Positions 36,201-47,778 of a DNA stretch of 64,000 bases are shown here, one piece after another. The position numbers were made by a program, and so were the translations under genes. The notes under the pieces are model-generated. The model worked only from the letters and a program-made list of their open reading frames with translations. It was not told the origin of the DNA and did no database searches. Source of the DNA: Liriodendron chinense (lineage: Eukaryota; Streptophyta; Magnoliopsida; Magnoliales; Magnoliaceae); NCBI GenBank assembly GCA_003013855.2, contig ML058494.1:992001-1056000 (forward strand), in the 5' to 3' direction. Within the stretch, counting starts at the first letter, position 1; every line of letters starts with the position of its first letter.

Positions 36201-37064
36201 GCTGGGTGTGTAGGCACATGTGGCTTGTGGCATGCGCATGTGCCACTTGGTGTGGGCGCATGTGCTAACACTTAGCATATTTTTTTATTATTTATTTTGA
36301 TTGTTTTAAATTTTAAAAGAGGGAGAGAATGTCCCTCATGCGCATGTGGTGAGAGGACAAATGCATGTCTCCTAATGGCATCCGCATGTGGAGAGAGAGT
36401 AGCGTACGCACATTTCACTACTTAGAATATTTCAGGTTTTAGGCTCCGAAAAGCGACCTCCAGAGGGAGCTATCTTTTCGGAGACCGAAGTCACTGATGC
36501 CAAGCCATTTTTAGGCCATAATCGACCTCCCGAATGAGCAGGGTGGGGTACCAATGGTCGTCTGTTGTGAATTTTGGTAGTTCCTTACCAATTTGGACCC
36601 TCCCGATTGGCTATTTCCATAGGAATATTGTTCCGGGAAGCGCGCATGTAGAAATATACACAGCAAGGACTTCAAACTTGCTAGTTAAGATTTTTCGGGC
36701 ATTTTGAATCATTTGGCAGCCATCTCCATGTCTGATTCCACTCCAAATGGTACCTGTAGGCTTTTGGACCCTTTCGGTCAGCTCCGAACAGGGGTAGAAC
36801 GCGTTTTGGTGCGCGCAAGTAAGGAGATGCATCGCGTGACTTCGAAACTTGCAGATTAAGGGTTTTAGGACATTTCAGATCATTTGGTGGTGATCTGCAA
36901 GTCTGATTCCACTCCAAAATAGCATTTATAGGATTTGGTCATGATCGCGCATGTTAGGGTTGCACTAGCATTTTTTGAGTATTTCAGATCTCGAATCGGT
37001 CCGAATCGTCGTAGATGGATCGCTGAATACTATTTTATAATGGGTGCGAATTTGAGCCCCAACA
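33280..37064 (-). repeat. Element F 3' LTR (about 3.8 kb)
   Basis: The plus strand starts TGTTAGAACTCG, matching the second LTR copy from 46158. It probably ends GAGCCCCAACA at 37064, so on the minus strand the LTR begins TGTTGGGGC. The inner end is inferred from the adjacent polypurine tract, since the other LTR copy is truncated before that point. It contains 169-bp tandem repeats and many GGGCGCATGTG motifs. Short ORFs inside are repeat artefacts. Confidence 0.7.
33850..34690. repeat. 169-bp tandem repeats in F 3' LTR
   Basis: About five units. The recurring anchor (TT)AACCGAG falls at about 33874, 34043, 34212, 34381 and 34550, a constant 169-bp step. Each unit also has GGACGAAATGACTTTCAGGA and TCTCGTGTTTGGACGGGTGA. 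The 5' LTR carries a longer array (46740-47698). Confidence 0.9.
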
Positions 37065-37510
37065 AGTGCCCCCTCGGTGTGCTACGATGGATGCTTATGT
37101 TAGGCCAGTGCGGTGCACCAGTCCCCAGGCTCAAGTATAAATATGGGACTCACTAAGTCATTTACACATTTTCGAATCAAGAAAAACTAAATTTTCCAAG
37201 GTGAGAGAGCTCCTTATGAGGGAGTGGGTGCATGTAGCCTTTCCATGGGCCCATGTGTATTGCCACAGGGAGTGGGTGCATGTTGATGATGGACATGCGC
37301 CAGCCATAGGAAGTGGGCGCATGTTGATGATGGATATGCGCCTGGCGCATTGCATTTCTCATTGTTCCTTTTCTTCCTTTTAGCTGTTTAATATGTACAT
37401 GCGCTTGACACTTGGTAAAGTGGATTTGCGTTATTGCAACTTATGGATTGGGCGCATGTGAGAGGCCACATGCGCCTGAGACCTCACCTTGGGCGCATGT
37501 TAGTACAAGA
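35680..37510. repeat. Dispersed GGGCGCATGTG motif cluster
   Basis: Many copies of GGGCGCATGTG or one-to-two-base variants (GGGTGCATG, GCGCATGTGC) on both sides of the inferred LTR end, within otherwise non-repetitive sequence. No coding function. Possibly a decayed minisatellite or a set of regulatory sites. Confidence 0.6.
37065..37078 (-). other. Element F polypurine tract
   Basis: Plus strand AGTGCCCCCTCGGT, so the minus strand is ACCGAGGGGGCACT, immediately before TGTTGGGG. A second, weaker candidate is at 37545-37557 (GCCCCAACACTTG). From here to 38025 no gene is seen. Confidence 0.5.
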
Positions 37511-38025
37511 CTTGGTGCATTAATGGAATTTTGGCCCCAACACTTGCCTTTGGTGAAAAAGTGGCACATCTGGTTCTATTCTCAGCTAAATCTGGTGCTG
37601 TTTGCGGCTAGATAGCTCAATTTTCAAACATGATTGGGGCTTAGTGCTCGAGGGCCACAATATGCTCCTTATGTTGCTCTTTTATGGCTTACAACTGCTC
37701 CTTTAAGCGATTCTACGATGTGAACTTCCGAGCGGGCGCACATGCATCATTTGGGGTTAGTGCGAATTCGCACGCACTCCGGTGTACATGTAGGGCTGCT
37801 ACTGTATTTGTTACGCTATGATATGTGCGCGTTTGTTTTTCAGATGTGCGCTCGAATTCCACTGTTTTCATATTGCTATAGGTCATGACTTTATGCATGT
37901 ATTTACTGACGTATTTTGTGTGTGAAATTCGTGATTGAATGATGCGATGCTTACCTTATTGTGTTGCCTGTTGCGTGCGCTGGTCTTCTGTTTGATTCAC
38001 TTTTGTTTACGTATTGCAGTGAATC

Positions 38026-41000
38026 ATGGTGACAGCAGCAGGATCTTCTGGTGAAGCTTCCGAGTCGCAAGTTTCTGGCTCTTCGTCTGTACAACGCGGG
38101 AAGAAGAGGGTGACTGAAGATACTGCTAACCCGTCTTCGGTAGAGTGTCGCTCACAATTCTTTGGGACAATCGAATCAGAAGTGAAAGATTTCTCCGGTC
38201 GAATTAAGCAGCTCTCCCATGAAGTATTACTAAGTATCTATGTGGATAAAACCACATTTGAGCCTCCGATGCAAGGGACTAAAGAGGAATGGTCTGCCTG
38301 GTATTTCAGTTCACTGATGCTGCCAATGTCGTTGAGGTAGGTCCTTCTAGTGTGCACGGCCAATATTCAGAGGATGATCAGGAAGGTCAGAAGAAGAAAC
38401 GAAATCGAGGTAAGAAGCCGGCTGAGGAAGTTGACCGGGCGAAGCAATCGCCACAGCTCGTTGATTCGAAGAATGAGCGGATGAAGATCGGCTGGAATAG
38501 AAACAAGATCATTAGGACTTGTGGTTTCTCCATCGTCAACCCTTATATTGACCGAGTCATCTTGCATGAAAATCTCTTACGAGGCACAAGCCCTTCCCGA
38601 GCATCGAACCATCCAACGTTCAAGGCCCTTTTCAGTTCTACGGAGTTGAGAGATGGAGATCTGCCCCCGAGCAATTGTTAAATACATTATTGGTCGACAA
38701 TGGGAGAGAACAGCGGGTAGGTCTCCCGAGAGAAATGGTTTTCCTTGCGCCAACTTGTGATCCTTACGCTCCTTCTCCAGTCCATTATTTTGAGACAGTG
38801 CAGCAACGATTTCTACACATGGACAAGGCGACGATGTGGGCGATGAAGAGCTTTCGTACGCAGGGTCATTTGAACGAGCAAGTTGGTTAAGAGCCTTGGG
38901 CAAAAGAGATTTTAATCCGCCACGAGAGAGTTTTGAAACAAGTCAGCTTGCATCAGGCTATCGATGCGATCTCTGAGCATTTCTCCCGAGACCAAACAAT
39001 TCTTCGAAGCTTCTTGAACTCTAGTCTTCCGTTACCAATTCATTCCACTTTCCATATGGAGAGATGAGAATAACCTCATGGGATCTCCGGATGATGACTG
39101 GGTTGTCCGTGATAGGAGAATATTACCAGGAATACATCCCAACTGATGAGGAGCTGTCTTCATCTCGGCTCAAAAGTCCTCGAGATGCTTATCATTCAAA
39201 GGCTTGTCTAGGGTTGTTTGCTGAGTTGTTACAGTATGACAATATTACAAAGATTCACTATGACGACTGGTTGATCTACTTCAGCCAGAGGATGAAGTAA
39301 TACTTCTTCCGATGCCTTCTTTTGTACTTCGTGCTTTGCATACTTTAATTTCTTTGTTTCTGACACTTCTTTCTTCTTGTAGCATTGATTATGAAGAGTA
39401 TGAGATCTTACCCGAAGACCAGGATTTAATGAAGGAACGTTTCGAACAAAAGTTTCACAATCTGAATGAGCTTACGTCGTCTTGTGAATTGGTGGGCTTC
39501 TTTGCGTACTGGTGTCGGCATTTATGTTGCCTAGCTCCAAGAGTGCTGATGGTGTCAGGGTTTCTTGCTTCGCCGTGGCGGGGGCTCTTGCAAATGGTCG
39601 TCAATTTTCTCTAGCACTGCCGATGCTATGCAGTTTATATAGGGCTTTCGGCAATATTACAAGTAACAAAGACCAACCCTGGCGAGGGATGAACATGGCT
39701 TATTTCCTGTGGCATTTCTTTTGCAGATGGTTGGGCATATATTTCTCGTGGACATACAGAGTGGATCTCTTCCAATATCTCCATGCCGATCACGCACCTC
39801 TTTATCGCTACAGAAAACTTAACATGATAACGCAGTCGTCTGATTGGATAGCTTCCAAAATTGGCAGTTGGGTGGAGATTTGTTTTTATCACTTTCCTGT
39901 TTCTGATGTTTGAGAGGATCGAGAAGTTGTTGATGATGAACATTCTATGAATACCATTGATAGGGAATTTCTGGTGTCTATTCATATTGCCTCACTTTCG
40001 CTGCGCGAAGGAATAGAGTTCTAGCAAGAACCTTATTACCCTAGTCGGTTTGCCAGGCAATTCGAGTACGATCAGGGTGTTCCAATAACACTACCAGATG
40101 TAGCCAAAGTAGAGCGGGCGTACGGCACGGGTCCTGCTCACTGGGAGTGGATATGGCATCAACTTTTAATGACGTGAACGGACGCGAGGTTCATGCTTCC
40201 CGGCCTCTATCGGAAGATTAGCGGTCCTTATAGCTAGCTGAGATGGTGGGTGCATCAGTATGCTCTGGTTTGGAACAACAGCTCTGTTGATGATCCACTC
40301 TACACTTCTCCTCCAGGGCTGACAGAGGTCCTCACAGACGGATTAGGTTATTATAGAGAGCATGATGAAGCGTATTTATCATCGAGCATTAAGCATAAGA
40401 TCTCCTTGAGTGTGTCAATTGACCATCCTGAGGAGGATACTACGTTGGATGGCTGGTATACTTTCGGAATACCTTTAGTGAAATGGTCTCAAGAAGTCGG
40501 GTTCACACGTCTCCTATTGGTTGAAGGTGATAAGGATGACAATCAGTTAATTAGTGAAGATGGCCCGACAATGACTCGGCCGGCAAATGAAACATCAAAT
40601 CATGTCAGCGTGAGAGAGCAGGCTAGGCCGATTGGAGAGGATAATCTGCAAGGGTCACTATGTCAGGGAATGACACAACTGTCTCTATGGCCCCAGGTGC
40701 TTCCAGTGGTGCTTCCAGTGTTAAGGGTATGGCAGAGTCGTCAGCGGTAATTGAAATGATCGATACTGATAGTGATACTACTGAACTTCTGGATGTGACC
40801 TCGATTCTATTGACCGATACCATTGAGCCGTTCACTGATGCGACGACATCTACTGCGGATTTCTCGAAACCTGTCGTCGACTCATCTACTGGTACGGTTC
40901 TTTCATAGCTCCTTGGTGTATTCTTTTTCTGTACTTATCATTTCATTGAATTATCATTTCATTAAATACTTACTTTGTTCCTTTCATTGCAGATATTGTC

Positions 41001-41681
41001 AGTTCTGATGTTGCTGCCCACGGAGCATTCGACATTCCTTGTTTTGATCATTTAGACTGTTTTGGACAGAGCATACTGAGGGGTCTACTATCCAGCATTT
41101 CAAAGGCGTTGTCTGAGCTGAGCGAGTGGCATACACTGGGAGCTGGGGTGAAGGCATTGGAAGCTTGCACAGGAGTAATCGGGCCTGATGTATCCAAAAT
41201 AGTCTATCGCATTTCTTCTTTCGAGGATTCTGTTGCGCAGGTTATTATGAATGAACGGATTGAACCTGACCCTACGGCTGAAGAGAAACGGCGAGTGTTG
41301 TCTTCTTTGCGGCCTATTGTAGAGCAGTGAGAACATTCGACAGTTAATGATAGAACAACCTAAGAAGATAGTGAGACTCAACGTCGCAGGTGTATTAATC
41401 ATCTTGCTGATGTCAGATATGAGATCGTGCGGCTGCAAGCAGAAGAAAAGGCTATAAATCTTGAGGTTGTCCGAGTTGATCTTGTCGTTAACCAGAACTG
41501 TGCCGAGATCGCACAACTCGAGAGTGAAGGAGAGGCGGTATGCAAGCAAATGGCAGACATAGAAATTGAACCTCGTGATAGTTCGAATCCTGCGCTGACA
41601 CTAACAGAGGCAAAGGACACCATGGAGGCAACGCGAAAAGATGTGATGAAGTTCATAACAAGGTGCCTGGAGAAGCTGTAA
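38026..41681 (+). pseudogene. Element F antisense accessory ORF with plant mobile domain (PMD)
   Basis: ATG at 38026 opens MVTAAGSSGEASESQVSGSS, a low-complexity N terminus. After frameshifts near 38330 and 38680, sequence from about 38880 reads like a PMD (PF10536): RHERVLKQVSLHQAIDAISE, STFHME, MRITSWDLRMMTGLSVIGEY, then HYDDWLIYF. A likely intron lies at 39297-39382. The second half has GFFAYWCRHLCCLAP, ALPMLCSLYRAFG, FLWHFFCRWLGIYFS and LFQYLHADHAPLYRY. A second intron is likely at 40892-40992, followed by a coiled-coil C terminus ending CLEKL. Host PMD proteins include MAIN/MAIL1, and the domain is known from gypsy and Mutator-type elements. Several stops and frameshifts break it. It lies antisense to gag, 3' in the element. 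Confidence 0.7.
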
Positions 41682-43069
41682 TTTTGTTCTTTCGCTCTTT
41701 ACAGTCACTGTCAAACAAAAGTAGTATTAGACAGTTGTCCTGAATACCTAACTGTCACTTGTATCCAACGTAATCAACATCAGAACTTGTTAACTGCATG
41801 CTTCATGATCTAAAATAATGACAATGATTCTTTTGCTAAACTACTGCTTGGTGTTATGCGTTTGAGATTAGTATGCATAAAATGATGTATTATGTATGAG
41901 TTTAATGTAAACTGAGTATACCAAAGCATAAAAATGAAAGAACCCATAGGAATAATACTTCCCTTTTTACTTAACCTGTGTACCCTTGAGTCATTACTTT
42001 GGAGAGACGTTCGTATGATAAGTCCTAGATTTTCATCTAGCTCCTCATTATTGGGTATATTTGTTATCCTTCCTGGCCTGCCCCCAGTCATTTCTTTCTG
42101 CAGATTTGAGATTTTGATAATATATTAGGGCTTGCCCCCAGTGCTTCTTCTTCTTATACACTTGAGTTTTCTCATAATATATTGAAGCCTGCCCCTAGTG
42201 CTTCTGGCTTGTCACTTTGTTACCACTTCATTCTAATGAGACAGATCTTGTGCTTTAGGAATCCGTACCGAATACCCGTCCGATCATAATCTTTAATTGC
42301 ATATTCTTGTCGCAAAGTTCTTCATAAGAGAAACTTGTTGATATTTTCAAGGTGAAGTGATGCATAATAGAATGCCTTGATCATCTTCATATAAGGCCGT
42401 ATGTATACATATGTATATAGGAGATTCCCAACCGTGACTTATCTTCATATACAGTAGAAGAATAATGCGATAATGATGGGGGATCCATGACATAATACAA
42501 AAGCTGGATATAGATAGCGATGTTCCGTTCATCTTCATATAAAACATTATGCATAAGTATAACAGATTGATAATAATAGAGTATCCCGGCTGTCTTCATA
42601 TAGAACCACATATACATATTTATGAGAATCCATCAATTCTGAAGTATGCTCCTATTAAGGAGAGGAATGTCAGAATACCAGGATACTTAATATGAGAACC
42701 TGTGATGAAGATACCATAATATGAGGATGTTGTGATTTGCGTAGACTTTCTATAAGATATTTTCTCCTGATTTGACTGATCTGATGAGGATATAATAAGT
42801 CGGTTGATGATTCATGGAGTCGATTCTTTGATATTCTCTGACTATGGTACTTGTCATTAAGAAGAGCTCTACGAACATTTTATATTCATATGCATAACAG
42901 TATGATGTGAGTGAACATGTGAGTATGTATGGAATGCAACATACAGATGAAATAGATGCATGAGTGAACATAAGTATATCCCTATCTACTTTATAAACTG
43001 TCAGAACTATTTGTAAGCATTCACGATTATTAAAGTTTAGGAAATGGAGTTCTTGAGCAAACGTTCTCC
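41682..43069. other. Element F spacer where pol would be expected
   Basis: About 1.4 kb without RT, RNase H or integrase. Contains three GCCTGCCCCCAGTGCTTC-like tracts (near 42072, 42129, 42187) and loosely repeated CTTCATATA-rich segments (42380-42620). No gene seen. Confidence 0.55.
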
Positions 43070-45661
43070 CTAAGTGATATCTATTGGAACTGCACTGGCT
43101 GGGGCTCCATCAGACCCTTCCATCTTCAGACTGACGATGCCTTGATTTATCATCTCTTGTATATTTCCTTTCAGAACGAAGCATTGCTCGGTCTTATGGC
43201 CTATACATCTGTGATATTTGCAGTAGTTGGGATCATTCACACGTCCTACTTCCATTGGTTGAACAAACATTGGGAGTCGTAATTTTCCTTCTCCGATTAG
43301 CCGCTCCATAATTGGGACGAGGTCTTTAATGTCAAATGTATAGGGCCCGTTCTTTTCGTCTCGCTCACTGATTGTCATGTGCCACGACTTCTGAGGTTCT
43401 TTGCCCTTGTCTTGTGTCCTCATTACACTGGTCTCTGCCTCATGTCCTGGATTCGGTCATTTTTGGTTCCTAGGGTTCTTTCTTGCGTCTACCCATGTCC
43501 TCTTTCTCATTTCGTGTCTTGACTTTTCTGCTTGAGATCGTGTTGTCGAAATGGATTGCTCAATCATGTGAACCTCTGCAGCCAGGTTACGAAGGGTGAA
43601 AGAGATATTACTTAGCAGTTCGTACGGGATCATGGAGTCTGAACCCGACATACGCGCATTTGTTTGTTTGGTGTGGCTCTGTTGTCTTACTCCAACAACA
43701 TTACGGGCTGCCCCCGGTGCTTCTTCTTCTAACTGTCAGATAGGCCGAGCGGTATTAGGGGTCACTTTCTGTGAGATCAAGATGGCCAAAGCCTCCTGAA
43801 CTTCTTCTATTTACTTGGATAGCTCCCTATGGGCTTGAACCAATTCGCTAATTTGCTCTCGGATTGCTAACATTTCGACATCGTGTCCTGCTAATTCCCT
43901 TTCTTCGACAGCCTGTACCATCGTTGTTTGTACCAGTCTTTCGTCATGAACTGGTGGTATCGTAGGTGCTATTGTCACTACGGCTGACGTAACTCGACTG
44001 ATTTCTTCTTTCATTAGCTTAATGGTACCCTGGTTGATCAATCTTTGTACTTTCCTTTCAAGATGAGGCATTCTCCCATCTCATGTCCCAGGATTCGATG
44101 ATACTTACAATAATTGGGGGCATGTGTTTGCCTGCTTCCTCTGGTCGAATCGGTTCTAGCAATTGTAGCTCCCCTTCTTCGACTAGGCGTTCCATTATTG
44201 GAACAAGGTCTTCCGAGTTAAATGAGTAACGTCCTTTTACCCTGCCCCGTCAGACGATCGTCGTCTTTTTCGGTTTTCGTGGGCCTTTAGCTCTGAACTG
44301 AGCTCTACTGGCTTGCCTTTAGTCTTGTGTTCTGGATGTGGGCATTTCCGATCTTTCGAAACTTTGCTTTTGTTGACGTAACTTGATGTGACCATCTTCC
44401 CAATCTCACGCTTTGGTCTTTCGACTTTGAACTGCGTTCTCAGCGCGGCTCCCTCTACCATATGGGCCTTTGTCGCTAAATTCCTAAATGTTAAGAAATT
44501 GTGTCCGGATAGACCGAATGAGATTATTGGGTCCATGGCTTGTGTACACATCTTGACTTGCTCAGGCTCGCTTGACAACTCTTGGCACTGCGCTGTTATG
44601 GCTCCCCATCTATCAATAAACTCCTCGACTGACTCTCCTTGCCTCTGACGGACTAAGGCTAAATCTGTCAACGAGACTTCTCGCTTAGTAGAGAAAATTT
44701 TGAAAATGAACAAATCTTGCATCTGAACCCAGGTCCCGATAGACCCTACGGGTAATGACATGTACCATTGAAATGCCTTTCCAGTCAGCGTCAACCCAAA
44801 CAATCGGAGGCAATATTGAGGTACTACGGACAAATTCCCTAGTATTGTCATGAATTGGGTCATATGCTCCTTTGGTGACCCTTTGCAGTCAAATTGTAAG
44901 TCGAGATGTCTAAAGTCGTCAGGGAACTGGATTTTGTTAACTTCGGATGGATATGGTATCCGATAGGCATATTTTCCTCTTTTCTCCCTCTCTTTCTCCT
45001 GATGTATTAAGTTCGCAACTGTCTGGGATAGCTCCTCCCTTGTAGGGTGAGATGGTTGCGGTGGTGCATGCTCGAATGCAACATTCCTTGGGCGAACTTG
45101 TGGCTCAATGGCCACTGGTTCTCCTGTCGCCTCCTATAACTCTCCCAGCGGTTGTCCAAAGGGAACGGTTGAGCTTCTGACTGCCCCCTGGGCGACTAGA
45201 GCCACTAAAGCTTCTTTTATTTCTCTGATCTCTTTGACTGTGTCTTCTTGGACCTGAATGATCTTATCTATTTGCTCTTGGATCGGAGGCAGCTCTGCAT
45301 CTTGCTCGCTCGCCTCCCTTTCTACGACTTGCACCACTGTGACCTGCACTCGCTGTGGTCTAGCCCCGATCATATGGGTTTCGGTAGAGCATGCCTTCAT
45401 TGCAGTCTCAGTCAATTCTTGGATAGTGAATTGATTCGGTGCCTTAATTGGTAGCGATGTTCCCTTCATTACCGGGAAGTCGGCAATGGCGAAGGAGAAT
45501 TCTTGCCTGGGTGACATGGTAGTTTTGCTGGCATTGTGGGTTTCATCCCTGCGAACTGACTTCCACTGTCTCCTCACACTACTCTGTGTCTTCACTATTT
45601 CTGCTCTGACTGAAGTCACTTGTCTATTTTCAGCCTTCTTCAGTGATCGGTGTTTCTGCAC
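43070..45661 (-). pseudogene. Element F gag (Tat/Ogre-like) with partial tandem duplication
   Basis: Minus strand. N-terminal part 45661-45134, a TAG, then 45115-44237 with the Retrotrans_gag core (PF03732): HLDLQFDCKGSPKEHMTQFM, LFGLTLTGKAFQWYMSLPVG, LVRQRQGESVEEFIDRWGAI. Next comes LVPIMERLVEEGELQL and a CHHC knuckle, C-KY-H-RILG-H-EMGE-C (about 44075-44115), in shifted frames. From 44071 to 43070 several modules recur without the core: REQISELVQAHRELSK, NLAAEVHMIEQS, LVPIMERLIGEGKLRL and a second knuckle C-KY-H-RCIG-H-KTEQ-C (about 43180-43230). Gag packages element RNA. No protease follows. The upstream frame also runs 5' of 45661 past one stop, so the true start is uncertain. Confidence 0.8.
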
Positions 45662-46136
45662 AACTTGTCATCCGTCTTCGGGAATCGCTATTTCTGCTGT
45701 CGCGAGATGAGGGAAGTAAAACCCTTCAGAAGCTAGGAAGATCATATCGGTCCTCATTTATATAATTTTGATGGTTGAGTCTTTTCTGTCTTTGTCTCTC
45801 TCTCTCTCTGTCTGTGTCTCTCTCTCTGCATAGTCATACGCACATTAGAACACCCCACACCCTTGAAAAGGAGAGAAAATGCATCCTTACCAATCGCGAT
45901 ACGGCTCAACAATCGACAGAAATACATAAGTACGAATCATATGCATGCTATGCGAGATTTTTGAAATTCTTTTAGAAAACTTTTGCTTTAGAGATGAAGG
46001 GAAGAACATTCCCATGAAGGCGTCGAAAATTTCTCCTTGCTGTAACCTTTCTTACGTATACATCTGTGTTCGCGAATGATTTATTATAGAATGCCTATTT
46101 ACTAAAAAATAACTAGGGATTCTGGTATTGTTCGAT

Positions 46137-46154
46137 TCCCCAGCGGAGTCGCCA
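46137..46154 (-). other. Element F primer-binding site, tRNA-Arg
   Basis: Plus strand TCCCCAGCGGAGTCGCCA; the minus strand complements the 3' end of a plant tRNA-Arg (acceptor ...GGAGTCG plus CCA), three bases inside the 5' LTR. tRNA-Arg priming is known for Ogre-type Tat elements. The 45662-46136 leader contains a CT-rich low-complexity tract. Confidence 0.75.
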
Positions 46155-46157
46155 GTT

Positions 46158-47698
46158 TGTTAGAACTAGAAAAATCGTGCTCGTCAGTAGTCTTTTTCCT
46201 ATGTTTCATTATTCTGGGATTCTAAGTATAGAGACATTCATAGACAATCATAAGTAATCACAAAGTATACACGAGAAAGCACCGTGAGGTGAATTTTATT
46301 CCAAAGATTCCGAGATCTTTTACATTCTAGGCTGTGAACTGGTCACGAACCCTCAATTACATCAATGGATGATCACCCTTGATTAAAAGGCAAAAGTAAA
46401 TGCATGCGTGTACCATAAATGAATTAAATAAATCGTTAAAAGAGCATAAATGTAAATAAAGTACAACATAGGCAACACAGAGATTTTTACGTGGAAACCC
46501 TTACGAGAGAAAACCACGGCACAAAGCGACGAGATTCCATTATGAATTGCAGCTATACAATAGATGGAACTTTAAAGGGATGAAGCTTGGATAGATCGAG
46601 CAAGTTGTTTAAATCGTCAGGGATTATAGTCTTGACTTAATGGTCGCAGAGACCAAGTTTAGGATTCCTCATGGACCAAGCCATTGTCAAAACCAGTTAG
46701 ATGTTGGTCACATACTCTTTCGGGCGTTCCTAGTTGAGTAGCAACCAGGATTTTAACCGAGTCGTGTATCTCAATGTCATGACGCGTCTCTGTGGATGAA
46801 ATGACTTTCAGGAATACACTCCACAGTTTCCATTTAGCACAGCCAGGGCCAGTGACCTTCTCGTGTTTGGATGGGTGACTTGCTGGAAGGCACTCCATGG
46901 GGTCTTAGTGCAACTAGGGTTTCAACCGAGTCGTATATCTCAGTGTCATGACGCATCTCTATGGACGAAATGACTTTCAGGAATACATTCCACGGTTTCC
47001 AATTACTACAACCACGGCCAGTGACCGTCTCGTGTTTGGACGGGTGACTTGCTGGAAGGCACTCCTTAGGTTCTTCGTGTAAACAGGGTTTTAGCCGAGT
47101 CGTATACCTCAGTGTCAGGACGCGTCTCTATGGAAGAAATGACTTTCAGGAATACACTCCACGATTTCCACTAACTGCAACTAGGGCCAGTGACTGTCTC
47201 ATGTTTGGACGGGTGACTTGCTGGAAGGCACTCCATAGGTTCTTCGTGCAAACAAGGTTTTAACCGAGTCATATATCTCAGTGTCAGGACCCGTCTCTAT
47301 GGAAGAAATGACTTTCAGGACTACACTCCATGGTTTCCCCTTACTGCAACCAGGGCCAGTGACCGTCTCGTGTTTGGACGGGTGACTTGCTGGAAGGCAC
47401 ACCATGGGTTCTTCGTGCAAATAGGGTTTTAACCGAGTCATATATCTTAGTGTCATGACGCGTCTCTATAGACGAAATGACTTTCAGGAATACCTTCCAC
47501 GGTTTCCACTTACTACAACCAGGGCCAGTGACCATCTCGTGTTTGGACGGGTGACTTGTTGAAAGGCACTCCATGGGGTCTTAGTGCAACTAGGGTTTCA
47601 ACCAAGTCGTATATCTCAGTGTCATGACGCGTCTCTATGGACGAAATGACTTTCAGGAATACACTCCACGGTTTCCACTTACTGCAACCAGGGCCAGT
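46158..47698 (-). repeat. Element F 5' LTR, portion before insertion D
   Basis: Begins TGTTAGAACTAG and aligns with 33280 onward, including its tandem repeats. Cut at 47698 by element D; the rest lies beyond the window. Confidence 0.85.
46740..47698. repeat. 169-bp tandem repeats in F 5' LTR
   Basis: About six units with the AACCGAG anchor at 46755, 46924, 47093, 47262, 47431 and 47600, each exactly 169 bp apart. One more unit than the visible 3' LTR array; insertion D truncates it. Confidence 0.9.
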
Positions 47699-47778
47699 TG
47701 TTCGCTTCCCCAAGTGTAGGGTTGCGATGTAGTAATAAACTCGGTAAGACCGAGGTCGATCCACAGGGACTTGCGTAC
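47699..47778 (-). repeat. Element D 3' LTR, terminal 80 bp
   Basis: TGTTCGCTTCCCCAAGTGTA is the reverse complement of the family LTR end. It stops at ...TTGCGTAC where C is inserted and resumes at 55594. The CCAGT at 47694-47698 is the expected D target-site copy; its partner is outside the window. Confidence 0.85.
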
